Origin: Methanorbis rubei
GTDB lineage: Archaea; Halobacteriota; Methanomicrobia; Methanomicrobiales; Methanocorpusculaceae
NCBI RefSeq assembly: GCF_032714495.1
Contig: NZ_JAWDKB010000004.1
Location: 1-64,000 of the forward strand
DNA length: 64,000 bases
Direction of reading: 5' to 3'
The translations under genes were made by a program, and so were the position numbers. Of this stretch, positions 45,018 to 54,733 are shown piece by piece; position 1 is the first letter of the stretch, and each line of letters begins with the position of its first letter. The notes beneath the pieces were generated by a model. The model worked only from the letters and a program-made list of their open reading frames with translations. It was not told the DNA's origin and did no database searches.

Positions 45018-45215
45018 TCACTCAGAAAACTTCTGCATAATTCGTCCCATTACCAGAAACACCACCGCAAGCACCAGTAAAATTGCCGCACACTGATACA
45101 GAACAATCACCCAGTCGCCGTCGCCAAGCAGCAAACCTGCCACCGCCGCAATAATCGCTGCAACGAGCAGTCCCTTGCCCCAGAGTAGACAAAACTGTTT
45201 GTAGGAAAGTGTCAT
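45018..45215 (-). CDS. Small two-helix membrane protein
   Basis: A 65-residue protein with two hydrophobic segments (about 11-31 and 35-57) joined by GDGDW and ending in a basic tail (GRIMQKFSE). A ribosome binding site (GGTGAG) lies eight bases before the ATG. It is divergent from the cardiolipin synthase gene. Function unknown. Confidence 0.6.
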   Translation of the reverse strand: MTLSYKQFCLLWGKGLLVAAIIAAVAGLLLGDGDWVIVLYQCAAILLVLAVVFLVMGRIMQKFSE

Positions 45216-45278
45216 CGATATCTCACCAGCCGTGTGTGTAAAATATATCTCTCTGGACATATAACTACAAAGTATCTC

Positions 45279-46781
45279 ATGATTGATATTCTCTGGAATC
45301 TTATCGGGGAAGGAGTCGTATGGTTTGTCGCAATCATCGTCATCCTCGTGAATATCGGGGCCATTGTAACCCTGCTCTTTCTTGAACGGCGAAACCCGCA
45401 GGTGGTCGCCGGCTGGCTGCTGCTCATCCTGCTCGTTCCGATAATCGGATTCGTCGTCTATTTGTTCTTTGGCAGACACCTGTATGGAGAACACATCTTC
45501 AGCAAAAAGACCCTCGCCGACGAAGGTTTCGCAGAGATCGCCCAGTACCAGTACAAACAGATTCAGGAAAAAACTCTGAAACTTCCCTCTGAGGTTGAGC
45601 GCTTCGACAGTACCATCGCACTCCTCCTCAACTTGGACGATGCCGCATACTCTGACAACAACAAAGTTGACGTCTACATTCACGGCGAAGACAAGTTCGC
45701 CGCATTCAAAGAGGCGATCAAATCCGCAGAGCATCACATCCACATGGAGTATTACATTCTCCGTGCTGACGCACTCGGACGGGAGATCATCGACCTTCTC
45801 GCAGAACGTGCCGCAGCAGGTGTTGAGGTGCGGGTGCTCTTTGACGCGGTCGGTGTCCAGAAGGTCAAAAAAGAGTTCTATGCAAATCTCACCAAAGCAG
45901 GCGGACAGGTCGCGATCTTTTTCCCGCTGAAAATTCCGTTCCTCAATACCCGCATCAACTTCCGTAACCACCGAAAAATTCTCGTGGTTGACGGAAAAAC
46001 CGGATTCATCGGCGGCTTCAACATCGGTGATGAGTATCTCGGCAAAGGCCCCCTGGGCTACTGGCGCGACACACACCTGCGGATTCACGGAGCATCAGTC
46101 GCGTCGTTGCAGACGCGGTTCATTATGGACTGGAACTACACTATGCCGAACGCTCCGGTAGTTCTCGAAGTCGACAGAGACGACAACAACCGGTACTACC
46201 CGATAAAGGAGCTTCTTGCACCGCACGGAACCTCAGGAGTCCAGATTGCGTCGTCCGGTCCGGACAGTGCAGGCAGGGCAATTTATTCAGGGTTTGTGAG
46301 CCTCATCGGCCATGCGAGAAAATCGATCTATATTCACACGCCGTACTTCATTCCTGACGAGACAATCTTCACCGCACTTCTGCTTGCGATCCGTGCAGGA
46401 ATCGATGTGCGGATTGTGATTCCCTGCAAGCCGGATCATCCGTTCGTCTACTGGGCAAGCTACTCGTACTTGGGCGACCTCGTTCGTGCGGGAGCAAAGG
46501 GCTACACTTATGACAACGGGTTCATCCACAGCAAAACAGCAATCATCGACGGGGTTGCATCAACGATCGGCACGGCAAACTGGGATATCCGCAGTTTCAA
46601 ACTGAACTTTGAGACGAATGCTTTCGTCTATGACGAAACATTCGGACAGATGATGAATGAGATCATGACCAAAGAGATGGAAGAGAAGTGCACGCTGGTG
46701 ACAGCTGAGATCTACAACAACCGGCCTACCTGGATCAAGTTCAAGGAAGGCATCTGCCGGCTGGTCTCTCCACTGCTCTAA
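45279..46781 (+). CDS. cls: Cardiolipin synthase, phospholipase D family
   Basis: A 500-residue membrane enzyme. Two N-terminal transmembrane helices (about 8-30 and 38-60) precede two phospholipase D domains with HKD motifs: FRNHRKILVVDG (near residue 230) and FIHSKTAIIDG (near 410). Bacterial Cls joins two phosphatidylglycerols; an archaeal homologue from Methanospirillum has been reported to make glycerocardiolipins from archaeal lipids, so the same is likely here. ATG 45279 gives the usual first transmembrane helix directly. Confidence 0.9.
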   Translation: MIDILWNLIGEGVVWFVAIIVILVNIGAIVTLLFLERRNPQVVAGWLLLILLVPIIGFVVYLFFGRHLYGEHIFSKKTLADEGFAEIAQYQYKQIQEKTLKLPSEVERFDSTIALLLNLDDAAYSDNNKVDVYIHGEDKFAAFKEAIKSAEHHIHMEYYILRADALGREIIDLLAERAAAGVEVRVLFDAVGVQKVKKEFYANLTKAGGQVAIFFPLKIPFLNTRINFRNHRKILVVDGKTGFIGGFNIGDEYLGKGPLGYWRDTHLRIHGASVASLQTRFIMDWNYTMPNAPVVLEVDRDDNNRYYPIKELLAPHGTSGVQIASSGPDSAGRAIYSGFVSLIGHARKSIYIHTPYFIPDETIFTALLLAIRAGIDVRIVIPCKPDHPFVYWASYSYLGDLVRAGAKGYTYDNGFIHSKTAIIDGVASTIGTANWDIRSFKLNFETNAFVYDETFGQMMNEIMTKEMEEKCTLVTAEIYNNRPTWIKFKEGICRLVSPLL

Positions 46782-46831
46782 ATTATCTCTATTCATTCCT
46801 TTTTTGTAGAGCAAGAGAGCATATAGTAGCA

Positions 46832-47488
46832 ATGAAAGTTCTTGCGTTCAATGGAAGTCCGAGAAAGTCCTGGAACACGGCAACCCTGCTGAAGAATGCT
46901 CTGGAGGGAGCGGAGGCAATAGGGGCGGAGACCGAGTTGATTCATCTGTATGATCTGAATTTTAAGGGATGCAAAAGCTGTTTTGCCTGCAAAATGATCG
47001 GAGGAAAAAGTTACGGAAGATGTGCGGTGCAGGACGATCTTCAGGAGATTTTTACGAAAGTGGAGGAGGCAGATGCGCTTGTCTTCGGGTCTCCGATCTA
47101 TCTGGGCCGCGTGTCCGGCGAGATGGCGGCATTTTTGGACCGGCTGGTGTTTCAGTATCTGGAGTACGGACCAAAGCAGACGCTGTTCCCGAAAAAGATG
47201 CAGAGTGGATTCATCTATACGATGAATATTACAGAAGAACAGATGAAACAGTCAGGACTTGAGTCGCATTTTGCGTTCAACACGAGAATTTTAGAGAGAA
47301 CGTTCGGGCCGACCGAGTTGCTGACAAGCTGCAATACCTATCAGTTTGCAGATTATGCCAAAGTGGTTTCGTCGTCATGGAATGTTCCGGAAAAGACGAA
47401 ACAGCGTGAGGAGGTGTTCCCTCTTGACTGCAAAAAGGCGTTTGAGTTAGGAGCACGTCTTGCGGCAGCTTCGCATGTATCTGAGTGA
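46832..47488 (+). CDS. Flavodoxin-like NAD(P)H-dependent FMN reductase / iron-sulfur flavoprotein
   Basis: A 218-residue flavodoxin-fold protein. FMN-binding loops are FNGSPRKSWNTATLL at the N terminus and FGSPIYLGRVSGEMAAFLDR near residue 90. A cysteine set CKSCFACKMIGGKSYGRC (near 47-64) resembles the compact [4Fe-4S] site of archaeal iron-sulfur flavoproteins (Isf), though the last spacing is longer. Isf-type proteins shuttle electrons or detoxify oxygen species. It is read alone after cls. Confidence 0.85.
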   Translation: MKVLAFNGSPRKSWNTATLLKNALEGAEAIGAETELIHLYDLNFKGCKSCFACKMIGGKSYGRCAVQDDLQEIFTKVEEADALVFGSPIYLGRVSGEMAAFLDRLVFQYLEYGPKQTLFPKKMQSGFIYTMNITEEQMKQSGLESHFAFNTRILERTFGPTELLTSCNTYQFADYAKVVSSSWNVPEKTKQREEVFPLDCKKAFELGARLAAASHVSE

Positions 47489-47956
47489 AAAAGACAAATA
47501 ACTTTTTTTGAGGTTTAGATCAGGAATGTGAGCGATGTTTGTGGTTTATTTGAATGTTCATAATGTTACTAACGAGACTTTGGTCAGAGAACATATATAC
47601 TCCTTCGTACAGTGATGCAGGGTTGTGGGGATAATTTCCTTGAATCACAGCTTGGTTGAGGAAAAATAGTGTTGTTGAATGAAAAAATTCGGTGGGGATG
47701 TGTGTGAGGCGGGGAGTGAGCGCTATTGAATGAAGCAGAATTTGAGATTCACGTTTGGTTAGAATTTGTTTTCGAAATTTGCAGGAAATTTACATGGTGG
47801 CTTTCAGAAAGTCCTGCGAAACGCGATGAACTTGAAAAATACTCCTGTAAATTGATTGAATGGAAAATATCCGCAGAAACAAAAACTTTCGCGAAACGAC
47901 GTCAGAACATCAATCTCCCACTCTGTTGAAAGCAGAGTATCCTCATAATCGGGGAA
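47489..47956. other. Gap with a degenerate copy of the ileS 3' end
   Basis: An AT-rich stretch of 468 bases with no convincing gene. Bases about 47897-47943 closely match the ileS 3' segment at about 48651-48700: read on the minus strand they encode LLSTEWEIDVL against LLSMEWEIDEL in IleS. The remnant lies on the far side of the broken acetyltransferase gene, so that gene seems to have been inserted next to, or recombined into, the ileS end. ACATATATAC near 47590 is TATA-like but drives nothing obvious. Confidence 0.45.
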
Positions 47957-48605
47957 TTACAACTCAGATGGTTTCACCTTTTTCACCATCATTTCAAATT
48001 TCTTTTGCATCGGGGTGTCGTGAATGACTTCTTTGAACGGAAACAGTGTATCAAACTCCGAAACGAGACTTTCCGCCACATTGTAAATGTCATCTTCAAA
48101 ATAGCGCCCCCTGGCACTGGTAAGTGCGCCCTCGTACAGTTCACATCCATGGAGCGCATCGGCGTACATATTTTCAGCATTTCGAATACCAAAACTCTCA
48201 GCGACGACAAATCCTTGACGAGTGTAATAATCAGTGTCTCCGAAAAGCAAAATACCTCGAAAACCTTGGCCCTTTGCAATTTTTTTGGTATGTGCAATCA
48301 GCATACCACCAATACCTTTCCCCTGATACTCCGGCAAAACACCGATCGGACCAAGGCTGATTACCTCGTACTGTTTTCCGTCGTCACCGGCAATAGAGGA
48401 TTTCAGGCACATCACATTACCTACAATTTTGTTCACCATCTGTTGCCACAAGGTCAAGTTCCGGAATAAAAGTCAGACAATCCCGCATTATGTGAATCAA
48501 ATAGTGTTCGGCACAAGCAGGAGAATAATGATTCCAAAACGCTTCCCGTATAACATTTTCAGTTTCAAAATAATCTTCCGGTGTTTCCTCTCTTAATCGA
48601 ATCAT
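47957..48605 (-). pseudogene. GNAT acetyltransferase broken by a frameshift
   Basis: The N-terminal part starts at ATG 48605 (MIRLREETPEDYFETENVIREAF) and reads to TDGEQNC before a stop; the rest continues in another frame from about 48436 as NKIVGNVMCLKSS to the end at 47957. Joined, they form a complete YhbS-like acetyltransferase of about 215 residues, with the acetyl-CoA loop GVLPEYQGKGIGGMLI and FGDTDYYTRQGF intact. A single missing or two extra bases near 48430-48440 would explain it. It is either a recent pseudogene, a sequencing error or, less likely, programmed frameshifting. Confidence 0.8.
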
Positions 48606-48627
48606 ATCTACCGAAAAAAGAAAAAGA

Positions 48628-51600
48628 TCAGTTTGCCTTCGCAATACTGATCGACAGCTTCAGCTCATCAATCTCCCACTCCATTGAAAGCAGGGCATGC
48701 TCGGCAACACAACACGAACACGGCTTCTCCTCAGGCGACCGGATCTTCAGACACGACGAGCGAACCTCATCAGCAATCAGATCATGCTTCGCATCAACGA
48801 GTTTCGTAACACGGTCGTCCATCACCACAACCTCGCACGAAATCTTCGCATCCACCGCAAGATCAGCCTGCTTGCGCATCTCCTGAATTCTGCGGATAAC
48901 CTCGCGGGCATATCCTTCAGACTCAAGCTCAGCAGTCAGCGTCACATCCACATACACCATACTGCCGTCACCAAGCGGAGACGAGAACACATTCTCCGGC
49001 ATCCGTTCTTCGAATGTCATATGCTCATCAGTAAGCTCTGTCGCAAAACCATCCTTCTCCATCGCAACCTTACCGGAAGCAGCGAGGGCTGCCCTCAGGG
49101 CTGTTCCATCCGACTCCTCGATGAATGCCTTCACCTTCGGACCATCGCGACCGAACTGTTTGCCGATAACCTTCATCACCGGCAGAGCAGTCCACTCCAC
49201 GCGGTCCCAGATGCCGGAAACCGCACGCACCGACCGTGCATTCGCACGGTCGCAACAGAGATCGTTCATCACCAACACCGCATTCGCAACCGCCGGCGAC
49301 GCAGCAGCAACCACAACCTCACCGACCGGCCAGCGCCCTTTGCGCTTACCATTCTGCCGGGCATTGGCCACCGCCTCATCAAACTCCTGCACAATCGTCA
49401 TCTCCTCCTCAAGAGCAGAATCGATCAGCTGCGGAACACCGGAGAACCAGTCCTGCATATGAACCGAAGGAGAGTCGCCGGAACACTTCAGATTCTGATA
49501 CATCTCTTCTGTGATATGCGGGGCGAACGGCGCAAAAATCGTCATCAGTCTCCGCAGCACGTAGTACATCGTATCATACGCCTGACGCTTCGAAACTGAA
49601 TCCTCCTCAAGCCACATCCGCGGACGCACAAGCTGCACATACCAGCGCGACAGCTCATCAAGCACGAACGTCGCAATCGGACGCGTTGCACGGTGCAGAT
49701 TGCAGACCTCCATCTCTTTTGTAACTGCTTCTGCAAGAGAGTTCACGCGGCTGACCAGCCAGCGGTCCTCACGACCGAACTCTGCGATATGATCCTCGAC
49801 CACAGACGGATCCCAGACTCCTGCCGCAGTCGTCGCCGGAGTGTAGCCGTCCAGCTGCATATACGGCAGCGGGAACCGGTAAACATTCCACAGCACATTG
49901 AACATCCGGTGCACCGTCTTCACGCCCTCCATCGAGAACCGCAGATCATCCCACGGCGCACTCGCCGAAAGAATATACTGGCGAAGAACATCCACACCAA
50001 ACTGGGCAACAACCTCCTCGGGAGTGATAACATTCCCCAGGCTTTTGCTCATCTTCTTGCCGTTTGAGTCCAGCGAAAATCCGTGCATCAGCACAGACTT
50101 ATACGGAGCCTTGCCGAACGCAATCGTTGACAGTGCCAGCTGCGAATAGAACCAGCCGCGGGTCTGATCCTGCCCCTCAAGAATGAACTCAGCCGGCCAG
50201 GAGTTCTCAAACGCCTCGGTCTCATGCGGGAAATGCAGGGTTGCCCAGGACGCAACACCGGAATCATACCAGACATCAAAGATGTCGGGCACACGCCGCA
50301 TCGCACCGCCGCATTCGCAGGGAATCGTGATATCATCCACATACGGTCGGTGCGGATCGGTCATCTTCTGACCAGACATCTGTTCAAGCTCTGCATATCT
50401 GCCGATCACATGATACTTGTTGCAGACCGGACAGACCCAGACCGGAATCGGGATACCCCAGTACCGCTGTCTGGAGATACACCAGTCGCGTACCTCCTCA
50501 ATCCAGTCATGGAACCGGGCAGAACCTGCCCACTCCGGATACCAAGTGACCTCGTCAGCGATCTCGGCAAGCATCTTGTCGCGTGCCTCTTTGACTCTGA
50601 GGAACCACTGCGAGGTTGCGCGGTAGATGATCGGGGTCTTGCACCGCCAGCAGTGTCCGTACCGGTGGGTGATCTTGCGTTTTGCAAGCATTGCAGTGCC
50701 GAGCACCTCGATTACTGCGTTGTTGGTCTCTTCATCCTTGACATATTTGCCTGCAAAGACGCCTGCATCAGCGGTGAAATTGCCGTTGCCGTCAACCGGA
50801 CAGATGATCGGAAGGTTCTCACGGAGACCGACAAGATAGTCGTCCCAGCCGTGACCGGGCGCGATGTGGACCATTCCGGTGTTTTCGAGCGCGACGTAGT
50901 CTGCAATGACGACGCGGTGTTCTACCTGCTGCTGGACCGGAACATGCTCTGCGAGCGGGGAGGTGTATTTGGTTCCGGCAAGTTCAGCGCCGGTCTTGGT
51001 TTCAATAATCGAGTAGTCCTGATATTTTCCGTATTTGAGGATCTGCTCGGCAAGGTCTTTGGCGATCCAGAGGTCTTCGGAAACACCGTCTTTGACTGCG
51101 CGGACTTTGGCGTAGACGAAGTCAGCGCCAACAGCGACTGCGACGTTTGCCGGAAGGGTCCAGGGAGTGGTTGTCCAGATGACGAGGTATTCGTTTTCGC
51201 GGCCGGTAATCGGGAATTTGACGAAGATGGAGGGGTCAGTTTCGTCCCAGTATTCGACTTCGGCGTCGGCGATGGCGGTTCCGCAGCGGGGACACCAGTT
51301 GACGACGCGGCTGCCGCGTTCCAGCATTTTTTCTTCTTCGCACCGTTTCAGGGTGTACCAGGCAGCTTCGATGTAGCCGGAGTCGACCGTCTGGTAGGGG
51401 TCGTCGAAGTCCATCCAGACGCCGAGGTTTTTGAACTGCTCGGACATGAGGTCTTTGTGGGTGAGAGCAAAGGTGCGGCATTCTTCGATGAAGTTTGCGA
51501 CGCCGTGTTTTTCGATGTCGGCTTTGTTTTTGAAGCCGAGTTTTTCTTCGACTTTGACCTCGATCGGGAGGCCGTGCATGTCGTAGCCTGCACGTTCCAC

Positions 51601-51834
51601 GACGTTTTTGCCGGTCATGGAGTGGTAGCGGAGAATGCTGTCTTTGAGGATTTTGTTCCAGGCGGTGCCTAAGTGGATGTAGCCGGTGGTGTAGGGCGGG
51701 CCGTCGACGAACAGCCAGGGTTTTCCTCCGGAACGGAGTTCACGGGTTTTTCGATAGGTGTTGTTGGCGTCCCAGTAGGTGCGGACGCCGCTTTCTACGT
51801 TTGCAGGGACGTAGCTTTCGGTGATTTCTTTCAC
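48628..51834 (-). CDS. ileS: Isoleucyl-tRNA synthetase
   Basis: A 1068-residue class I aminoacyl-tRNA synthetase. The HIGH signature appears as TTGYIHLGTAWNK (near residue 50) and the KMSKS as GKKMSKSLGN (near 600). The editing domain and WCISRQRYWGIP are present, as is a C-terminal anticodon-binding region ending with a CSCC cluster near residue 1040. The length fits archaeal and eukaryotic-type IleRS. It is followed by the broken GNAT gene 23 bases downstream. Confidence 0.96.
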   Translation of the reverse strand: MKEITESYVPANVESGVRTYWDANNTYRKTRELRSGGKPWLFVDGPPYTTGYIHLGTAWNKILKDSILRYHSMTGKNVVERAGYDMHGLPIEVKVEEKLGFKNKADIEKHGVANFIEECRTFALTHKDLMSEQFKNLGVWMDFDDPYQTVDSGYIEAAWYTLKRCEEEKMLERGSRVVNWCPRCGTAIADAEVEYWDETDPSIFVKFPITGRENEYLVIWTTTPWTLPANVAVAVGADFVYAKVRAVKDGVSEDLWIAKDLAEQILKYGKYQDYSIIETKTGAELAGTKYTSPLAEHVPVQQQVEHRVVIADYVALENTGMVHIAPGHGWDDYLVGLRENLPIICPVDGNGNFTADAGVFAGKYVKDEETNNAVIEVLGTAMLAKRKITHRYGHCWRCKTPIIYRATSQWFLRVKEARDKMLAEIADEVTWYPEWAGSARFHDWIEEVRDWCISRQRYWGIPIPVWVCPVCNKYHVIGRYAELEQMSGQKMTDPHRPYVDDITIPCECGGAMRRVPDIFDVWYDSGVASWATLHFPHETEAFENSWPAEFILEGQDQTRGWFYSQLALSTIAFGKAPYKSVLMHGFSLDSNGKKMSKSLGNVITPEEVVAQFGVDVLRQYILSASAPWDDLRFSMEGVKTVHRMFNVLWNVYRFPLPYMQLDGYTPATTAAGVWDPSVVEDHIAEFGREDRWLVSRVNSLAEAVTKEMEVCNLHRATRPIATFVLDELSRWYVQLVRPRMWLEEDSVSKRQAYDTMYYVLRRLMTIFAPFAPHITEEMYQNLKCSGDSPSVHMQDWFSGVPQLIDSALEEEMTIVQEFDEAVANARQNGKRKGRWPVGEVVVAAASPAVANAVLVMNDLCCDRANARSVRAVSGIWDRVEWTALPVMKVIGKQFGRDGPKVKAFIEESDGTALRAALAASGKVAMEKDGFATELTDEHMTFEERMPENVFSSPLGDGSMVYVDVTLTAELESEGYAREVIRRIQEMRKQADLAVDAKISCEVVVMDDRVTKLVDAKHDLIADEVRSSCLKIRSPEEKPCSCCVAEHALLSMEWEIDELKLSISIAKAN

Positions 51835-51922
51835 GGTATTGTTCCCTCAGGTATAGTGTCTGTATAAGTTGGCGGTGATGATAGATAGTGATTTGGGAAA
51901 GATTTGTCAAAAAAAAGATAAG

Positions 51923-53893
51923 TTACCACTTTTCGGTGATGAAACGTTGACCATCTGTTTTGGGAACGTAATATGCCTGATTGATGCTGTTTGGTTTATC
52001 GGGAACAGTCTGAGCCACTTTTCCGATCGTAACCAGTGGTTTCAACGATTTTTTTGCCCAATCCCGAGTTTTTCCAAAAATAATGCTGAGCTCTGCGGCA
52101 GTCGTTTCGCTTCGTGAAGAGCAGATTTTCAGGATGAGTTCCTCTTTTTTTTCCGGAGTGATTCTTTGCCCGAGATTGAAAATTTCTTCTCTGAGAGATT
52201 CGGGTAAGGTTCTAAAGAGTTGCTGTCGTTCGCTATCTCCATCTTCCCCTAACAACTGGATGCGTTGTGGTAGTAACTGGGGTGATAAGCCGAAATCAGC
52301 GTTATTATCTACTTGCAACTGGATGCGTTGTGGCGATAACTGGGGTGATAAGCTGAAATCAGTGTTATTATCCAGATGTCGTTGTGGGAGAGTGTAGTAG
52401 GTTGCAGAACCATGAGAATGCTGAACGAGCAGTCCTTTCTCTCTAAGTTTTTTCAGAATGTTACTGGCTTTGAGAGTGTCATGCCCAGTGATATCCCGAC
52501 AGATTTCATTGGAAACATAGTCATATTTTTTCGCATACACCAAAATGCGGGACTCTTCGCTGGACAAATTTGCATCTTTAAAATGTTCCAGCCATTTCAT
52601 TGCATCTTCGTCCATGAGTTGATGAAGATACAGAATAGCACTAAAGGTGTTTTCAAATCTGTCTGATTGAAACACAGGAGGATCCTGATTGGCTTTTTTC
52701 ATGAAATCGCGAATTTTAGCAATACCAGTCCCCTTGTTTTCAGCGTATTCTGTTTCGTGTAAAACATCGGCAATGTTCGGATTTCGTGTTTTAGAACCAG
52801 GAGTTCCTATTTTGTCCAGAGACTTCAGTGAATACCCAGGATTATGAAATTCGATTCTATCCGCGAATCGGATGACAAGGGTTGGCCCTGAAACTTCGTA
52901 ATCCCGATGCATGACAGTATTAACCAAAACTTCACGAATAGCTTCGTAGGGGATAGGAGTCTGTTCAGATCGCGTGAGAGAACCCGATGGAAAAGAAAAC
53001 TCCCGTATCATGTCATCCATAATGGCAACTTCTGCCTTGGGGAGGAGAGTCATGAGCCCTTCACGCAGCTCAAGTGTGTAGTATTCACTCATTTCTTCTC
53101 CCCATTCACGCCCTTTTACTCGTAGATAATCCAATCGAGTCATGGGAAAATATTTTTTCAGAGCTTTTTCTGTTCCAAACAGGATGAGTCCAGAAACAGT
53201 TGGTCGTACTACTCCGTCAACAATTTTCGTGCAATGCAGTGCATCAAGAAGATCGCTGTCATTCAGCTGCAGTTCAGATGCGTTGGGTTTTCGTTTTGCT
53301 CGCAGCCTGCGATATTCGCTTATTGCATGAGGCTCAATATCCGCAAACGAGGTCCCTGAGATGATTGTTTCGTCGTAGGGCCGCATTTTGCGAAGGGTGT
53401 ATAAATACGCAGTATCAGTGTCAGTACAGAGTATGTCTCCTGAAGCATTCCGGCGATAGGCGGCAGTAATGATTTTTGGGTGGCTTTTCCCTCCAATTTT
53501 TTTCTCGAATGATATTGGTTTCAATCCATCAGGAGCTTCTTCAATAAAGACATCGATTACTACTTTTCCGTCAATTATGGTAGTTGCAACCTGAGGGCGA
53601 ATCTGGGAGGAGAAGATATTTGCACAGAGACTGTTGAGGTCATTTTGAAGTTTGTCAGGTTCGTTTACACCGGATGGATAGTATGCAGGTTTTTCAGGAT
53701 CATTCTGATGAGATACGCCAAGGAGGATATAGCCGCCACCGAGTCCTGGTTCATTGGAAAAAGCGCTTATGGTCTCTTTTATGGATTCTCCCAGTTGGTT
53801 GGTAACGCTTTTTGCTTCGATGCGGGTATGTTCGTCAAGAGTGTTGAGTTCTTCGAAGAGTTGCTGAATATCTGTGTCCCGAATATATCCCAT
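51923..53893 (-). CDS. AlbA_2/Schlafen-like DNA-binding protein with GHKL-type ATPase region
   Basis: A 656-residue protein. The N-terminal 150 residues form an AlbA_2 (Schlafen AAA_4) domain: EARIEAKSVTNQLG-like start (HTRIEAKSV), YILLGVSHQND and AAYRRNASGD. Residues about 305-420 resemble the RecG-like/HATPase_c_4 region (YEAIREVLVNTVMHRDY, NKGTGIAKIRDFMKKAN). The C-terminal part is winged-helix-like, including KASNILKKLREKGLL. A 63-base tandem duplication near residues 505-546 repeats NNTDFSLSPQLSPQRIQLQ as NNADFGLSPQLLPQRIQLL. Such proteins are scattered in accessory regions and are suspected transcription regulators or defence proteins. Confidence 0.8.
   Translation of the reverse strand: MGYIRDTDIQQLFEELNTLDEHTRIEAKSVTNQLGESIKETISAFSNEPGLGGGYILLGVSHQNDPEKPAYYPSGVNEPDKLQNDLNSLCANIFSSQIRPQVATTIIDGKVVIDVFIEEAPDGLKPISFEKKIGGKSHPKIITAAYRRNASGDILCTDTDTAYLYTLRKMRPYDETIISGTSFADIEPHAISEYRRLRAKRKPNASELQLNDSDLLDALHCTKIVDGVVRPTVSGLILFGTEKALKKYFPMTRLDYLRVKGREWGEEMSEYYTLELREGLMTLLPKAEVAIMDDMIREFSFPSGSLTRSEQTPIPYEAIREVLVNTVMHRDYEVSGPTLVIRFADRIEFHNPGYSLKSLDKIGTPGSKTRNPNIADVLHETEYAENKGTGIAKIRDFMKKANQDPPVFQSDRFENTFSAILYLHQLMDEDAMKWLEHFKDANLSSEESRILVYAKKYDYVSNEICRDITGHDTLKASNILKKLREKGLLVQHSHGSATYYTLPQRHLDNNTDFSLSPQLSPQRIQLQVDNNADFGLSPQLLPQRIQLLGEDGDSERQQLFRTLPESLREEIFNLGQRITPEKKEELILKICSSRSETTAAELSIIFGKTRDWAKKSLKPLVTIGKVAQTVPDKPNSINQAYYVPKTDGQRFITEKW
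52253..52378. repeat. Tandem 63-base duplication inside the AlbA_2 gene
   Basis: Units 52253-52315 and 52316-52378 start CAACTGGATGCGTTGTGG and differ at several positions. The unit is a multiple of three, so the reading frame is kept and 21 residues are doubled. Confidence 0.85.
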
Positions 53894-53946
53894 CGAAAAA
53901 TATCCTCCTATTTATGTAAAAGATGGTTGGGTTCTCTATATAATGA

Positions 53947-54612
53947 TTATTGCTTTTGAACAGAAGTCTGTTCAAGTATTTTCCATATCCCCTCCACATC
54001 CTCCACCGCTCCTTCCTCGCCCGCCTCGAACGATCCGTACACCGCATGCACAGCACGCATGCCGACTTCCCGGGCCGGAATTACGTCGCGGTCAAGCCGG
54101 TCGCCAATCATGACTGCTTCATCAGCAGAAACACCAAGCAGTTCAAGGGTTTTCTGATAGACAAGCGGGTTTGGTTTTTTGACGCCGAAGGTCTCAGGAG
54201 CGATGACTGCGGTAAAGTATTCGAGGAGTCCGAGCGTTTTCAGCCGGTCAAGGGCATCAACTTCTTTGGAGTTGGTGATGACGGCGAGCCGGACTTCGGC
54301 GCTGCGCAGGGCAGAGAGGAGTTCGGCGATGCCGGAAAAGGGTTCCAGACAGTTTCGTTCAACGGCAAAGTAGAGCCAGCTGCAGGTGGTGAGCAGGTCG
54401 TCGGAGAGGTTGTCACGCTCCGTAAGATAGGGTGTGAGGGTGTCGGTGACGAGTGTTGGTTTGTCGCCGTTCAAAAACCGCAAGGTGAGTTCGCCCAAAG
54501 GGTCGTCGAGATGGATTGCCAGGACTTCTGCTGCACGGATGCGGGCAAGGAGGAGGCTGTGCAGGGTGTTGTCGAGGTCGAAGATGACGGCTTTGGGGAA
54601 GGAGGCGGGCAT
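53947..54612 (-). CDS. HAD-family hydrolase
   Basis: A 221-residue haloacid dehalogenase-type phosphatase. Motif I is VIFDLDNTLH with the nucleophile aspartate, motif II is LAVITNSK, the lysine motif is GVKKPNPLVYQKTLELLG and motif IV is AVMIGDRLDRDV. The cap domain (residues about 18-85) is helical, as in phosphoglycolate phosphatase relatives. The substrate is not predictable. It is read alone on the minus strand. Confidence 0.88.
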   Translation of the reverse strand: MPASFPKAVIFDLDNTLHSLLLARIRAAEVLAIHLDDPLGELTLRFLNGDKPTLVTDTLTPYLTERDNLSDDLLTTCSWLYFAVERNCLEPFSGIAELLSALRSAEVRLAVITNSKEVDALDRLKTLGLLEYFTAVIAPETFGVKKPNPLVYQKTLELLGVSADEAVMIGDRLDRDVIPAREVGMRAVHAVYGSFEAGEEGAVEDVEGIWKILEQTSVQKQ

Positions 54613-54733
54613 AGATCAGATATCTCATTATACTTAGACAGCAGGCGGGATGAAGATATCCGAGTGCCTCAGCACTCCCTACAATCAACTATAAATGTCA
54701 TACAAATACTATACATAACAGGTACAAAAGTCC

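Noticed and set aside
45018-46088. 356-codon minus-strand frame across the cardiolipin synthase gene
   Set aside because: Only the last 65 residues are credible as a small membrane protein starting at 45215; the rest is antisense to cls.
47726-47929. 67-codon frame starting with TTG
   Set aside because: No ribosome binding site or motif, unusual composition, and it runs into the ileS-like remnant read on the other strand.
50224-51672. 482-codon open frame opposite ileS
   Set aside because: Antisense shadow of a certain gene, Val/Phe/Asp-rich with no domain.
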